A DNA stretch of 64,000 nt, from contig CANMOZ010000008.1 of assembly GCA_947499545.1 (NCBI GenBank), forward strand, positions 90,982-154,981, in the 5' to 3' direction. Positions 46,920 through 55,658 of the stretch are shown in pieces. The notes under the pieces were generated by a model. It had not been told where the DNA came from. It saw only the letters and a list, made by a program, of their open reading frames with translations, and did no database searches. This stretch comes from an uncultured Saccharospirillaceae bacterium. GTDB lineage: Bacteria; Pseudomonadota; Gammaproteobacteria; Pseudomonadales; Oceanobacteraceae. Position 1 is the stretch's first letter. Every line of letters starts with the position of its first letter. The position numbers were made by a program, and so were the translations under genes.

Positions 46920-48095
46920 ATGGCAATGTCCGTTGTAACCAATACATTGGATCCAATATTCGATGATATCCGTCCCTATCGGGATGAGGAAATAAAGCCA
47001 TTGCTGGAAAAGTGGGCCTATTGTGAAAGCCTCAAAACGCCAATGGTTGAGCATCTGAGTCGCCATGACGAAGATAAAGCACAATTTGTACAGTGGTTTG
47101 ATCGTTTAAAGCAGGTTGATCATATCAATGCGTTCCAACGTATTCTTGCTGAGCTTGTGGAATGGATTATTGAGACGACGTCGGAAGGGATTGAGGTAAC
47201 AGGGCTTGAATCTTTATCGACTGGGCACCCTCATTTGTATCTTTCAAATCATCGAGACATCGTGCTTGACCCAACGCTAGTCAATTATGCGTTGGCCATT
47301 AATGAGATTGAAACGGCTCGAGTGGCCATTGGTGATAATTTGGTTAGCAACCCTCTAGTTGGGGATCTGATGCGAGCCAATAAAAGTTTTCTCGTAAAGC
47401 GGTCAGTTGAAGATCGGCGAGATAAACTGAGAGAGCTTACAAAGCTGTCTCAATACATTCGAGGGTCTATCAAAGAAGGCATATCCGTTTGGCTGGCTCA
47501 GCGTGAAGGTCGGGCCAAAGATGGCTTGGATCGTACGGAAAGCGCGGTCATTAAAATGCTGCATCTGAGTGGTCGAGCTGAGAAAATCGATATGGCAGAG
47601 AGCCTTAATCAACTGTCTATTGTACCAACCACTTTGAGTTATGAGTGGAATCCTTGTGATATTGTGTTAGCTGAGCAGCGAATACGTTCAGCTGAAAAGA
47701 ATGATATACAAGACATCGTTCAGGGATTGGTCGGGTTTAAAGGGCGTATACACGTTCACTTTGGAGAGCCAATTGAAGCTGAGAATGTTGACCAAGTTGT
47801 GGAACAGGTTGATCAACAGATCGATCAGCATCATTGGATTTTCGCTAATCAATTGGTTGCTTACGCCCACATTGAATGCCCTCATTTTAACAGAGATTCG
47901 AGATTGCAGAGCATTCTAGAAAATGCCAATCTGAAAAAAATGATGGAACAATACCGTATTAGTCAAGCAGATCTAGCCTTGGCAGAGGATAGCTTCGATG
48001 AGCGTTTGAGAGATCTATCTAGCGACATCCAACAAGGGGTGTTTGAATATTACGCCAACCCCGTCAAACAGCTGATTAATCGAGCTTCTGTTTAA
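46920..48095 (+). CDS. PlsC-like acyltransferase
   Basis: The 391-residue product carries a 1-acyl-glycerol-phosphate acyltransferase fold. The H-x4-D motif NHRDIVLD lies near residue 110, FLVKR (substrate loop) near 160, and WLAQREGRAKDGLDR (the EGR block) near 195. IVPTTLSYEWNPCD and VHFGEPIE follow. It is longer than PlsC (about 245) and has an N-terminal helical extension and a C-terminal extension. It probably adds acyl chains to a lysophospholipid at the inner membrane. The ATG at 46920 with GGAAG upstream is preferred to an in-frame ATG 27 bases earlier. It ends at a convergent hairpin. Confidence 0.82.
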   Translation: MAMSVVTNTLDPIFDDIRPYRDEEIKPLLEKWAYCESLKTPMVEHLSRHDEDKAQFVQWFDRLKQVDHINAFQRILAELVEWIIETTSEGIEVTGLESLSTGHPHLYLSNHRDIVLDPTLVNYALAINEIETARVAIGDNLVSNPLVGDLMRANKSFLVKRSVEDRRDKLRELTKLSQYIRGSIKEGISVWLAQREGRAKDGLDRTESAVIKMLHLSGRAEKIDMAESLNQLSIVPTTLSYEWNPCDIVLAEQRIRSAEKNDIQDIVQGLVGFKGRIHVHFGEPIEAENVDQVVEQVDQQIDQHHWIFANQLVAYAHIECPHFNRDSRLQSILENANLKKMMEQYRISQADLALAEDSFDERLRDLSSDIQQGVFEYYANPVKQLINRASV

Positions 48096-48138
48096 GTAAA
48101 ATCACGTAGCTTGAAAGTTTTCTTTATTCTCTTCGATA

Positions 48139-48159
48139 AAGGGCCAGTGAATGGCCCTT
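48139..48159. terminator. Bidirectional hairpin between convergent genes
   Basis: AAGGGCCA (48139-48146), loop GTGAA, TGGCCCTT (48152-48159): a perfect 8-base stem. The acyltransferase gene ends before it and the subtilase gene after it. Confidence 0.6.
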
Positions 48160-48181
48160 GCTACTTGGATGCATATACTCA

Positions 48182-49627
48182 TCAGTTTTGTTCAACACAA
48201 CTCCTATGGGCTAAGTCAATCGCTGCGGCTTGAGCATTTAACAATCCTCTCCCTTCTTCAAACATATTATGCTGACGCACAGCGCTTTGACTGACACTTT
48301 CTAAAACACATGATTTGTTGCGCATATCAACTGAATCGTTTTCTTCGGGAAAGCGCTTTAACAGCTCTGCTAACGTGGCGCTTAACTGGGGAGCGGCGAA
48401 TGAGCTGCCTGATTCAAATAATCCACTGCTAGGGCTGTAGACAGCTTCAGCGGGGACTTTAATGCTATTGTGCTGGGCAATTTCGTTGGAGCCTGGGATG
48501 GTTGCTGACAGAGCAACTCGCTCATTAGCGTATTGACCGTTAATGGCAAAGCGAATCAATAAACCTGGTTTCCAATGGGCCGTAACGACTTCTTGAATGA
48601 GTGACGTGTCGTAGCAACTGATCGCGCCGATGGGGCCTAAATCGTTTTCCACACGAATGGGAGACAATTGCCCATCCAAATCGGTGCCACAGTTTCCCAT
48701 CGATTTAATGAGAATGCTTTTTTCAGCGACTTTAGCGATTGCACTCCAAGCGTCTAGGTCAAGGTGGCCGTTGTTTTCGGGAAATGCACGGCTCATATTA
48801 ATCATGTCAGGGTTGATAAGAGCAATGGCGTTAAAGGCGGGCAGGTAACTCTGTGCGTCGGCCTGTATGGGTGTTATACGCGCATCAGGAGATAGTTGTA
48901 AGATTGTATCAATGACGGCATTGCCATGGGTTAATGATACAGGGTCACCGAAGGTTTGAATCGGATCGATACGGGCTTGAGTGAAATACGCTCTTTGTTT
49001 ATCCAGTTGTTGTTTAGAGAAGACATCGAAGACCACGATGTGAATTGGGTTTGGTTTTAGGATAGGCACCAAAGGAGATATTTGACTGAATCCTGGTTCT
49101 ATTTCTAATAGAGAATCGGATAACTGCGTTTGCCAGTGTTCAATGGCATCTAGCGATTGCTGAAACATATCTTTATTAGCTGCTTGTTCTTCTTCAGGCA
49201 TAAATGAAAACAGTAGCCGTGCAAAATCCTGATATTCCTGAATTTGACTGGGCCAGCGGTACCCTTTAATCGCTAGGAAAAAATCATTTTGGTAGGCTGA
49301 GCGTTGCTGCTCTATATCAATATGATCAAGCGGGCGCATTGCGTCCATTTGGTTCAGTCGTGCTAATTCTAATTGTTTGTATTGCTCCGCGAGATCTGTT
49401 AGGACGTGAATGTCTGGATATTGAACGAGTTTCGCTGATGATGCCAATGCGGATTTAGCATTTCTCACACTTCCGATCAGGCTGGTCTGTGCTTGCAGAA
49501 TAATTTGCTGCTGTTCGTACTCTGTTTTGTTTAAAAGGCGATTAAAGGGAACGGCTTGGGCGCAAGTTGATAATTGAATGAGTACAAATGTACATATCCA
49601 TTTTCTAACCAAATGATGTTTTGCCAT
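48182..49627 (-). CDS. Secreted subtilisin-like (S8) serine protease
   Basis: A 481-residue protein with a signal peptide (cleaved after STCAQA) and a helical pro-region. It is a divergent S8 protease. The catalytic Asp is probably in HIVVFDVF, His in LTHGNAVIDTIL (near residue 245, replacing the usual HGTHVAG), the oxyanion Asn in KSMGNCGTD and Ser in SGSSFAAPQLSA (near residue 415). Spacing fits the fold, but the His and Asp motifs are atypical, so activity is likely but not certain. The ATG at 49627 is preferred to 49660 because the signal peptide then begins at once. It is divergent from the ankyrin gene. Confidence 0.78.
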   Translation of the reverse strand: MAKHHLVRKWICTFVLIQLSTCAQAVPFNRLLNKTEYEQQQIILQAQTSLIGSVRNAKSALASSAKLVQYPDIHVLTDLAEQYKQLELARLNQMDAMRPLDHIDIEQQRSAYQNDFFLAIKGYRWPSQIQEYQDFARLLFSFMPEEEQAANKDMFQQSLDAIEHWQTQLSDSLLEIEPGFSQISPLVPILKPNPIHIVVFDVFSKQQLDKQRAYFTQARIDPIQTFGDPVSLTHGNAVIDTILQLSPDARITPIQADAQSYLPAFNAIALINPDMINMSRAFPENNGHLDLDAWSAIAKVAEKSILIKSMGNCGTDLDGQLSPIRVENDLGPIGAISCYDTSLIQEVVTAHWKPGLLIRFAINGQYANERVALSATIPGSNEIAQHNSIKVPAEAVYSPSSGLFESGSSFAAPQLSATLAELLKRFPEENDSVDMRNKSCVLESVSQSAVRQHNMFEEGRGLLNAQAAAIDLAHRSCVEQN

Positions 49628-49907
49628 ATGAATATTCTTCTTTTCGGTTTGGGGGAGCATTGTAAGGTGGTGGAACTATAACCAATCGTACAAATTTCAA
49701 CAGATCTCGTATAAAAGTTGGCGATAATTGTCATTTGCAAGTAACTTACGCTGATGAAAATCAACCCTTTAGTTAAAAATCCCGACAAATTGGGTACAAC
49801 ATAAAAGAATAAATCTGTTAACCTATCGCCCATTAGAATGACAGCCTGTATGAATTTAGTACAAGCGATGGTTCGACAATAAAAATGCTGTAAGGAAGTT
49901 GAGCAAT

Positions 49908-52538
49908 ATGCCGTATGTAGCTTCATCCTTTACTCCTGTTTTTTTTAAGAATGCGTTTGACTCGCAGCATTCCAACCAAGAAGAAACGCAATCCACAACA
50001 GGGTTGACAGTCGGTACAAGGTATTGGCCCTCTAAACATGGAAATTTAACCAGTTTTAAATTCTCGGAAACCTTCCCGCAGTTTGAAAAAGAGTATCGTC
50101 AGGCGTTAGCTAACTTAAGATTTTTATCGAAGAAGTGGGATTTGGGTTGTGAAAAAGGCTTTCAACAACTTGAGTTTCGTTTGTTTGATAAACCCAGCTA
50201 CTTCGGCAATATGATTGATACGCTTTATGGCATGGGCAAAGAAGCAGTAGATGATATTGCTCGATTAATGAATTCCGACAAAATTCCCTTGCATGTTAAA
50301 AAAGATGTGTTAAGCAAGCTATCTCAAGGGGTTACGGTTTGTTCTGAAGGAACGGTTACCAATCTATTGGTGGCTGCTCGTGAATTGGCGTTAGCTGATG
50401 GTGGATTATCCGAGCATTTGCAAAACGCAAAAGAAAAGACAATAGAGCAATTGATTGCGACCTTTGTAAGGCATCAACATAATCCAAAGCCGATCTACGA
50501 AATTCATTATGTGAATGCCTATATGAATGCGCTCGCTAATGAATTCGGGTTACGAGAAATTAAAGATCGATACATTTCAGATGTTGGCGTTGATGCAGAG
50601 GATATCAATTTAGCTTATCAGCATGTGCAGCATGAGTTAACACCTAAAAAGGTGATTGAAACACTTCTACAGCCTACTCTTGATGAAATCTATGCTTCGT
50701 TACAATCATATAAAAACGTGCAGGGTAACGAAGGAGAGCTGATTTCATGGGAGCATTTTGCAGAAAAACTCTTTCCGCAAGATGAATCAACAAGCCTTCA
50801 TAAAAAAGTGGAATCCGCGTTAGCAAGTATCAATAATCGGTTTGGCGTGCAAGTGGATGGTGATGATGTCATTCGGCAGTCAGATATTTTTAAGATTGAA
50901 GAAGAAGGCGTTACATTAAGAAATAATAGTACATTAGCCATTTTATCAGCAATGAGAGCTTTAGAATCTCAGGGGTGGCTAGCCAAAACACCCGAATCAC
51001 CAGTTGAAGGTCAGTTAGGCCATAAAAAAATGGGTCAGGAGTGTATTTATCAAAAAGGAGAGTTGTTTTACTTACTCACAAAAGATCAAGATAGGCGCCT
51101 TGTTACAACACAGGATGTATGCGATGCCTTTGATGCAAATACTTTGAAGCGTACGACTGATGCACAAAGTATGTCGGACTTGGTTCGAGAAGCGATTGGT
51201 AATACAAGATCCATTAAAGATTTAATTAAATTACCACCAGAATTTTTAGCTCACTCTGATCAATGGCAAGCTTTTTTTGATCGTTTAAATGGCTCGCAAA
51301 CATTGGCCTATATTGAAAGACATTCAGATGCATTGTCAGACTTGATACGTAACTCATCCGATAACAAATTGAGTAAAGGCCTAATGACATGGGCTTTGAT
51401 GGGTAATCATACGCCATGGGTAGAAAGACTCCTCCAACTAGGGGTGGCACCTGATACACGATTAGCGGAACAAAAAACCCCATTGATGCTGGCAGCGGAA
51501 CAAGGTGAAACCGCATTAGCCAACGTGCTGATGAATTATGGCGCTAACGTCAGGTTGGCAGATAAGGAAGGCAGAACAGCAGCAATGTTAGCGGCTCAAA
51601 GGGGCCGTGCTGATATTTTGGATGTGCTATTAACCAATGATGAGCAAAGCATCGAAAGTCGCGATAAGTTTGATTTTACGCCACTGATGCATGCTGCTGC
51701 GGAAGGGCAGATCGCTTCGATAAAAGTGTTATTGAGGCATCGTGCTTTAGTGGATTCATCCATTTCTATCAGTCGGGTTTTATCTCCTCTGATGCTGGCT
51801 GCTGAACATGGTCATGTACAAGCAGTTAAATTGTTGTTAAAGCAGCGAGCATCAAAAGACCGTTTAGATCCGCAAGGCAATACCCCTTTAATGCTGGCTG
51901 CCGGGCGTGGTCACATTGATGTGGCGGAAACCTTATTGAATGCAGGAGCTGACATTGAATCTGAGGTTCAGCCAATGGGGTATACCCCATTGATGAAGGC
52001 GGCGTCAAAGGGGCAAGTCAGCATGGTGGCTTTTTTGATTTCAAAGGGTGCTGATGTCAATACGCTGGCTTGGGATAAAGGTTCGGCTTTAATGAGAGCA
52101 GCTAAACAAAATCAAGCCGAAGTGGTCCGATTGCTCTTGGAAAATAAAGCGAGTTTAGGCGCTGAAGACCGTGAGGGCCGTACTTCGCTAATGATCGCTG
52201 CTGAAAATGGTTCTGTTGAAGCCGCCAGAGTTCTTCTACAAGCGGGCGCAAAACCAGATCATCGTGGATTAACAAAGAAATGGCACCCCATCACACTTGC
52301 AGCGAAAAAAGGCCATTTTGAAATCGTGAAGTTGCTGGTTGAGTACGGTGCAGATATTAGTGTTAAAACCAATTTGCACAATGCAGAGTACTTTGCTAGA
52401 AAAAATGGGCACGAAGACATTGCTAACTACTTGGCTGCATGTAAAGCGTCAAAAAAATCAAGTGATTCAGCTGTCGTTAATACTGCACCTGTTGCACCAG
52501 CTCACCATTTCAACCCTTATCAACGTGTATATCCTTAG
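49908..52538 (+). CDS. Ankyrin-repeat protein with long unknown N-terminal region
   Basis: About 876 residues. Residues from about 500 to 850 form some ten or eleven ankyrin repeats, with typical KTPLMLAAEQGETALANVLMNYGA, GRTAAMLAAQRGRADILDVLL and TPLMLAAGRGHIDVAETLLNAGAD units. The first 490 residues are helical, match no family I know and have no signal peptide. Such proteins are frequent in host-associated bacteria as effectors, but in others they work inside the cell, so a host-directed role is only a possibility. AAGGAAG precedes the ATGs at 49899 and 49908; which is used is uncertain. A very strong intrinsic terminator follows the stop. Confidence 0.82.
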   Translation: MPYVASSFTPVFFKNAFDSQHSNQEETQSTTGLTVGTRYWPSKHGNLTSFKFSETFPQFEKEYRQALANLRFLSKKWDLGCEKGFQQLEFRLFDKPSYFGNMIDTLYGMGKEAVDDIARLMNSDKIPLHVKKDVLSKLSQGVTVCSEGTVTNLLVAARELALADGGLSEHLQNAKEKTIEQLIATFVRHQHNPKPIYEIHYVNAYMNALANEFGLREIKDRYISDVGVDAEDINLAYQHVQHELTPKKVIETLLQPTLDEIYASLQSYKNVQGNEGELISWEHFAEKLFPQDESTSLHKKVESALASINNRFGVQVDGDDVIRQSDIFKIEEEGVTLRNNSTLAILSAMRALESQGWLAKTPESPVEGQLGHKKMGQECIYQKGELFYLLTKDQDRRLVTTQDVCDAFDANTLKRTTDAQSMSDLVREAIGNTRSIKDLIKLPPEFLAHSDQWQAFFDRLNGSQTLAYIERHSDALSDLIRNSSDNKLSKGLMTWALMGNHTPWVERLLQLGVAPDTRLAEQKTPLMLAAEQGETALANVLMNYGANVRLADKEGRTAAMLAAQRGRADILDVLLTNDEQSIESRDKFDFTPLMHAAAEGQIASIKVLLRHRALVDSSISISRVLSPLMLAAEHGHVQAVKLLLKQRASKDRLDPQGNTPLMLAAGRGHIDVAETLLNAGADIESEVQPMGYTPLMKAASKGQVSMVAFLISKGADVNTLAWDKGSALMRAAKQNQAEVVRLLLENKASLGAEDREGRTSLMIAAENGSVEAARVLLQAGAKPDHRGLTKKWHPITLAAKKGHFEIVKLLVEYGADISVKTNLHNAEYFARKNGHEDIANYLAACKASKKSSDSAVVNTAPVAPAHHFNPYQRVYP

Positions 52539-52551
52539 ATAAAACAAAAAG

Positions 52552-52581
52552 AGGCTGCTTGAGTGGTCAAGTGGCCTTTTT
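52552..52581 (+). terminator. Intrinsic terminator of the ankyrin gene
   Basis: AGGCTGCTTGA (52552-52562), loop GTGG, TCAAGTGGCCT (52567-52577), an 11-base stem with two G-U pairs, then five T. The following 300 bases to 52882 are AT-rich and hold no visible gene; they should contain the promoter of the next gene. Confidence 0.85.
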
Positions 52582-52882
52582 ACTTCGCCAGTCTTAAGAA
52601 AATGATATTTCTCCACCTAAACTTATAAATCGTATCTAGAGTATATGGGCAAATATGCCTGTTCATCCGTATTTTTTACACAATTGATCTATAGTTCTTT
52701 CATTGATAGCGATCAATATTTTTCTCTAATGGCAGTTTATCGGCATATTTTTATGTAATAAAGGCCGTACCTACCCTAGAAATCGTAGTACGCTGATCCA
52801 GTAGTGTGATAAGACCGTGTCGTTAATTATGCAGTTCGTCAGGTTTTGAATATAAACAAAAATCTCAAATCTTGGAGAACCT

Positions 52883-53227
52883 ATGAAATACTTTTGGACG
52901 CTTTTCATATTGTTATTTAGCTCATCAAGTTTTGCAGCCCTTTCTGGAAAATGGCAGTTGATCTATGATTATGGCTGTGATGGCGGTGAGAAAATAGCAA
53001 CCTATCAATTTGAATCGAATAATACTTGGAAAAGTATCACCAGTAGCTCATCAGGAATATATGCCACGGAGGATGATATGCTGATACTTCAATTTAATAG
53101 TTCTAAAACACACCCTACTGTCTACGCGGGAAATCAGGAAAATTTAACGCGTTATACAGGCATTATGCGTAACTGGAATGGAAATACAGGGTGTTTTGAA
53201 CTTGATAAGGTGGGTAATTTGGATTGA
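52883..53227 (+). CDS. Small secreted protein
   Basis: A 114-residue protein with a clear signal peptide (about 19 residues, cleaved after SFA). The mature part is beta-rich (GKWQLIYDYGCDGGEKIATYQFE, YAGNQENLTRYTGIMRN), resembling a single small lipocalin-like or META-type fold, but no family can be named. Two cysteines (CDGGE and GCFEL) may form a disulfide. The ATG has GGAG upstream. It has its own promoter region of 300 bases after the ankyrin terminator, and a hairpin follows. Confidence 0.6.
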   Translation: MKYFWTLFILLFSSSSFAALSGKWQLIYDYGCDGGEKIATYQFESNNTWKSITSSSSGIYATEDDMLILQFNSSKTHPTVYAGNQENLTRYTGIMRNWNGNTGCFELDKVGNLD

Positions 53228-53259
53228 TTTAAGGCTGTTGGTTGTAATCATATTTAACA

Positions 53260-53278
53260 AAGCTCCCTTTGGGAGCTT
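53260..53278 (+). terminator. Terminator hairpin after the small secreted protein gene
   Basis: AAGCTCCC (53260-53267), loop TTT, GGGAGCTT (53271-53278), 33 bases past the stop. The T-run is short. Confidence 0.6.
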
Positions 53279-53397
53279 GCCTTTATCTAATGCTTCTAGG
53301 GTCACTGTTGCTATATAAATAAAAACGCAAGTAAATCCAGGTCTAGCTCTCATTTGTAGATTTTACGGGTGAAAAATTAGGGTGTTAGATTTACTAT

Positions 53398-54567
53398 TTA
53401 AAGAATGATATGAGGAAGAAATCGGGCCGTATCTTGAGTTACCCAGTGAGCATCTTCACGAATTCCAATGCCTGCGGGTTCACCATTGATGACCCAGCTG
53501 CCAATTAACGTATGATTGTTTTGAAAGCGAGGGAGAGGATAGTAAGCTTGGAAAATGTAGCCTTCCTTACCATAAGGGCCTTCCATATTGGGTAAACCAC
53601 GATTTTTCTGAGCAGGTATGTGGCTAACATTTGCGCCTTCGCGCGAAAATAACGGTTTTTTCACCCAGTCTTTTTTTGGGTTAAGCGTAATCGCTGCTTG
53701 ATCGAAATAACTCTCAAGCAAATTTGGATGATTGGGAAATAATGCCCACAATGTGGGTAAAAGCGCTTTGTTTGAAAGAATAGCTTTCCACGGGGGTTCA
53801 ATCCAATGCACCGATTGTTGATCTAAATACAGGGCATAGTCATCTTGCAGCATGTATTCCCAAGGGTAAAGCTTAAATACCGTTCGTAAAGGCTGGTTGT
53901 TCATATCGACAAAATGATTGTTTTGATTTAGGCCTACCTCTTCAATATATAAAAATTCGGTATCTAAATAGGCTTGCTCAGCACAATCTTGTAAGTATTG
54001 TACCGTTCCACGATCTTCAACTGAATCTTTACAGCATGTGAAGTGAATGTGCTGCAAACCCAAATCAGATTTTAATTGTGCAAAGCGATATATCAGCCGC
54101 TCTTGTATTGAGTTAAATTGATCAGCTTGGCGTGGCAATCGTTGCTGGTTGACACTGTCCTCTAGCCAAAGCCACTGCCAAAAACCAGCTTCGTATAAAC
54201 TGGTAGGTGTATCAGCATTATTTTCGTATAATTTTGGTGGGTTTATTCCATCGTATGCAAAGTCGAGCCTTTCATATATAGACGGATCTCTATTTTTCCA
54301 AGATTGCGCTATAAAATCCCATGAACACTCTGGGATCTTAAATTGATAGAGTTTCTGCTCGGATTTTAAAACCCTTTCCACAACCTCCATGCACATGTGA
54401 TGCACTTCTGTTGTTGCTTGCTCCAAAACCTCAATTTGTTCGAAGGTGAATTGATAATAGGCTGTTTCATCCCAGTAGGGCTCTCCGTCAAAGGTATGAA
54501 AGTGGAATCCATATTCATGAGCCTTTTGGCGCCAGTGCGAACGTTCCTGAATGGGTATGCGAAACAT
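53398..54567 (-). CDS. Glutathionylspermidine-synthase-like ATP-grasp protein
   Basis: The 389-residue product has the ATP-grasp fold of the GSP_synth family (YgiC/YjfC). Marks are ERLDFAYDGINPPKLYENNADTPTSLYEAG (about 100-130), YEAGFWQWLWL, HFVDMNNQPLRTVFKLYPWEYM (about 215-240), KPLFSREGANV (about 320) and QAYYPLPRF. YgiC-like proteins lack the amidase of true Gss, so the substrate is unknown; peptide or polyamine ligation is the usual proposal. It is the last of four genes on this strand: the DUF1190 gene lies five bases upstream, the DUF350 gene next, then the channel gene. Confidence 0.88.
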   Translation of the reverse strand: MFRIPIQERSHWRQKAHEYGFHFHTFDGEPYWDETAYYQFTFEQIEVLEQATTEVHHMCMEVVERVLKSEQKLYQFKIPECSWDFIAQSWKNRDPSIYERLDFAYDGINPPKLYENNADTPTSLYEAGFWQWLWLEDSVNQQRLPRQADQFNSIQERLIYRFAQLKSDLGLQHIHFTCCKDSVEDRGTVQYLQDCAEQAYLDTEFLYIEEVGLNQNNHFVDMNNQPLRTVFKLYPWEYMLQDDYALYLDQQSVHWIEPPWKAILSNKALLPTLWALFPNHPNLLESYFDQAAITLNPKKDWVKKPLFSREGANVSHIPAQKNRGLPNMEGPYGKEGYIFQAYYPLPRFQNNHTLIGSWVINGEPAGIGIREDAHWVTQDTARFLPHIIL

Positions 54568-54572
54568 ATGGT

Positions 54573-55163
54573 TTAGCTGCCCCAGCTGGAGTTGCGACTG
54601 GAAACCTTAGCGATGGAGCGCCCAAATCCACCACGACTCTTGATGGTTGTTGCAGGTCTCGAAGGGCGACGCCTTTCACTCTCATTAAGGTATAAGGATT
54701 TATCCCAGCGGTAACCGACTTCTCGCCCTTCTGTGGTGACCCAGCGGTTGTAGAATGAAGAGCCGCTGGAATAGGACGTCATCAATGACTGTGTCTCTCT
54801 GTCATTTGTATCAAGCTTTCGTTTGTTGTAATGGTACGCAAAGGCTAAGCCTGTCATCGCAGGAATCCAATATTGACTCATTTGTGGGTGTTGGTGGCAT
54901 TCAAATGCCCCAAACTCATACTCACAATCACTCATTGTGGTATAGCGAGGTGCACTGTTGTAAAACTCCCGTTTTGCTTTTTCAAAAGAAGATTCACAGT
55001 ACTGTGCGTTTTCAGGGTTTTCGCGTACACACTCTTGCAAATTAGCATAAATAACTGTATTGGGATCGTCGCTGCAACCGGTAAGAACAGCACCAGCTCC
55101 CAATAAACTTAACCCTGGAGTTTTACGCATAAACAGCGTGGATATTTTTTTGGAGCGTTTCAT
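54573..55163 (-). CDS. DUF1190 lipoprotein (YgiB/YjfM-like)
   Basis: A 196-residue protein with a lipoprotein signal (VLTGC, Cys30). It has the DUF1190 pattern: VIYANLQECVRENPENAQYCESSFEKAKREF and then a Cys pair in DCEYEFGAFECHQ. The remainder is Ser/Arg-rich with a C-terminal RGGFGRS tail. DUF1190 proteins usually sit next to GSP_synth genes, as here (gap of five bases). It is probably anchored to the outer or inner membrane facing the periplasm. No activity is known. Confidence 0.85.
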   Translation of the reverse strand: MKRSKKISTLFMRKTPGLSLLGAGAVLTGCSDDPNTVIYANLQECVRENPENAQYCESSFEKAKREFYNSAPRYTTMSDCEYEFGAFECHQHPQMSQYWIPAMTGLAFAYHYNKRKLDTNDRETQSLMTSYSSGSSFYNRWVTTEGREVGYRWDKSLYLNESERRRPSRPATTIKSRGGFGRSIAKVSSRNSSWGS

Positions 55164-55178
55164 TACCTGTTAGCCCTC

Positions 55179-55598
55179 TTAATAACTCATGCATGCCGCG
55201 TTAAGAATGCCGATTGAGATTGAAACGGCTCCTAATAGAATGCCGGAAGCGATTTCATTGCTGGTTATCCGCTCTGATATTCTGGGAAGAAAAAGACGTA
55301 CGATACCAAATGCTATTAGCTGAGCAATAAGGGCAATGAGAGCCCAGAGCCCAAAATCCAATAAGCTAATGGAATGTTTAGCCGCGCTGGCAATAGCTAA
55401 TGTGAAGCCAATAATAGCCCCGCCTAATGCACAGGCAGCAGCAGTATTTTGCTCTTTAACTAATGCCCATTCATCATAGGGTGTCATAAATGTATAGAGA
55501 AATTTAAATACAACCAAGGCAATTAATGAAATGAGGAAATAGAGCGAAAAGTTTCCAACACCTGAAAGTAAAGACTGTAGGGTTTCGAGCATCTTCAT
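55179..55598 (-). CDS. DUF350 membrane protein (YjfL-like)
   Basis: A 139-residue protein with about four membrane segments: FSLYFLISLIALVVFKFLYTF, ACALGGAIIGFTLAIASAA, LLDFGLWALIALIAQLIAFGI and the final AISIGILNAACM. This matches the DUF350/YjfL family, which commonly accompanies GSP_synth and DUF1190 genes. It lies 15 bases before the DUF1190 gene and 60 bases after the channel gene, all in one direction. Confidence 0.85.
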   Translation of the reverse strand: MKMLETLQSLLSGVGNFSLYFLISLIALVVFKFLYTFMTPYDEWALVKEQNTAAACALGGAIIGFTLAIASAAKHSISLLDFGLWALIALIAQLIAFGIVRLFLPRISERITSNEIASGILLGAVSISIGILNAACMSY

Positions 55599-55658
55599 AG
55601 CCTCTTCTAAATGAAATCTTGATGCAATGTGTTAAACGAAATAATTCAGTTGGCTGAG

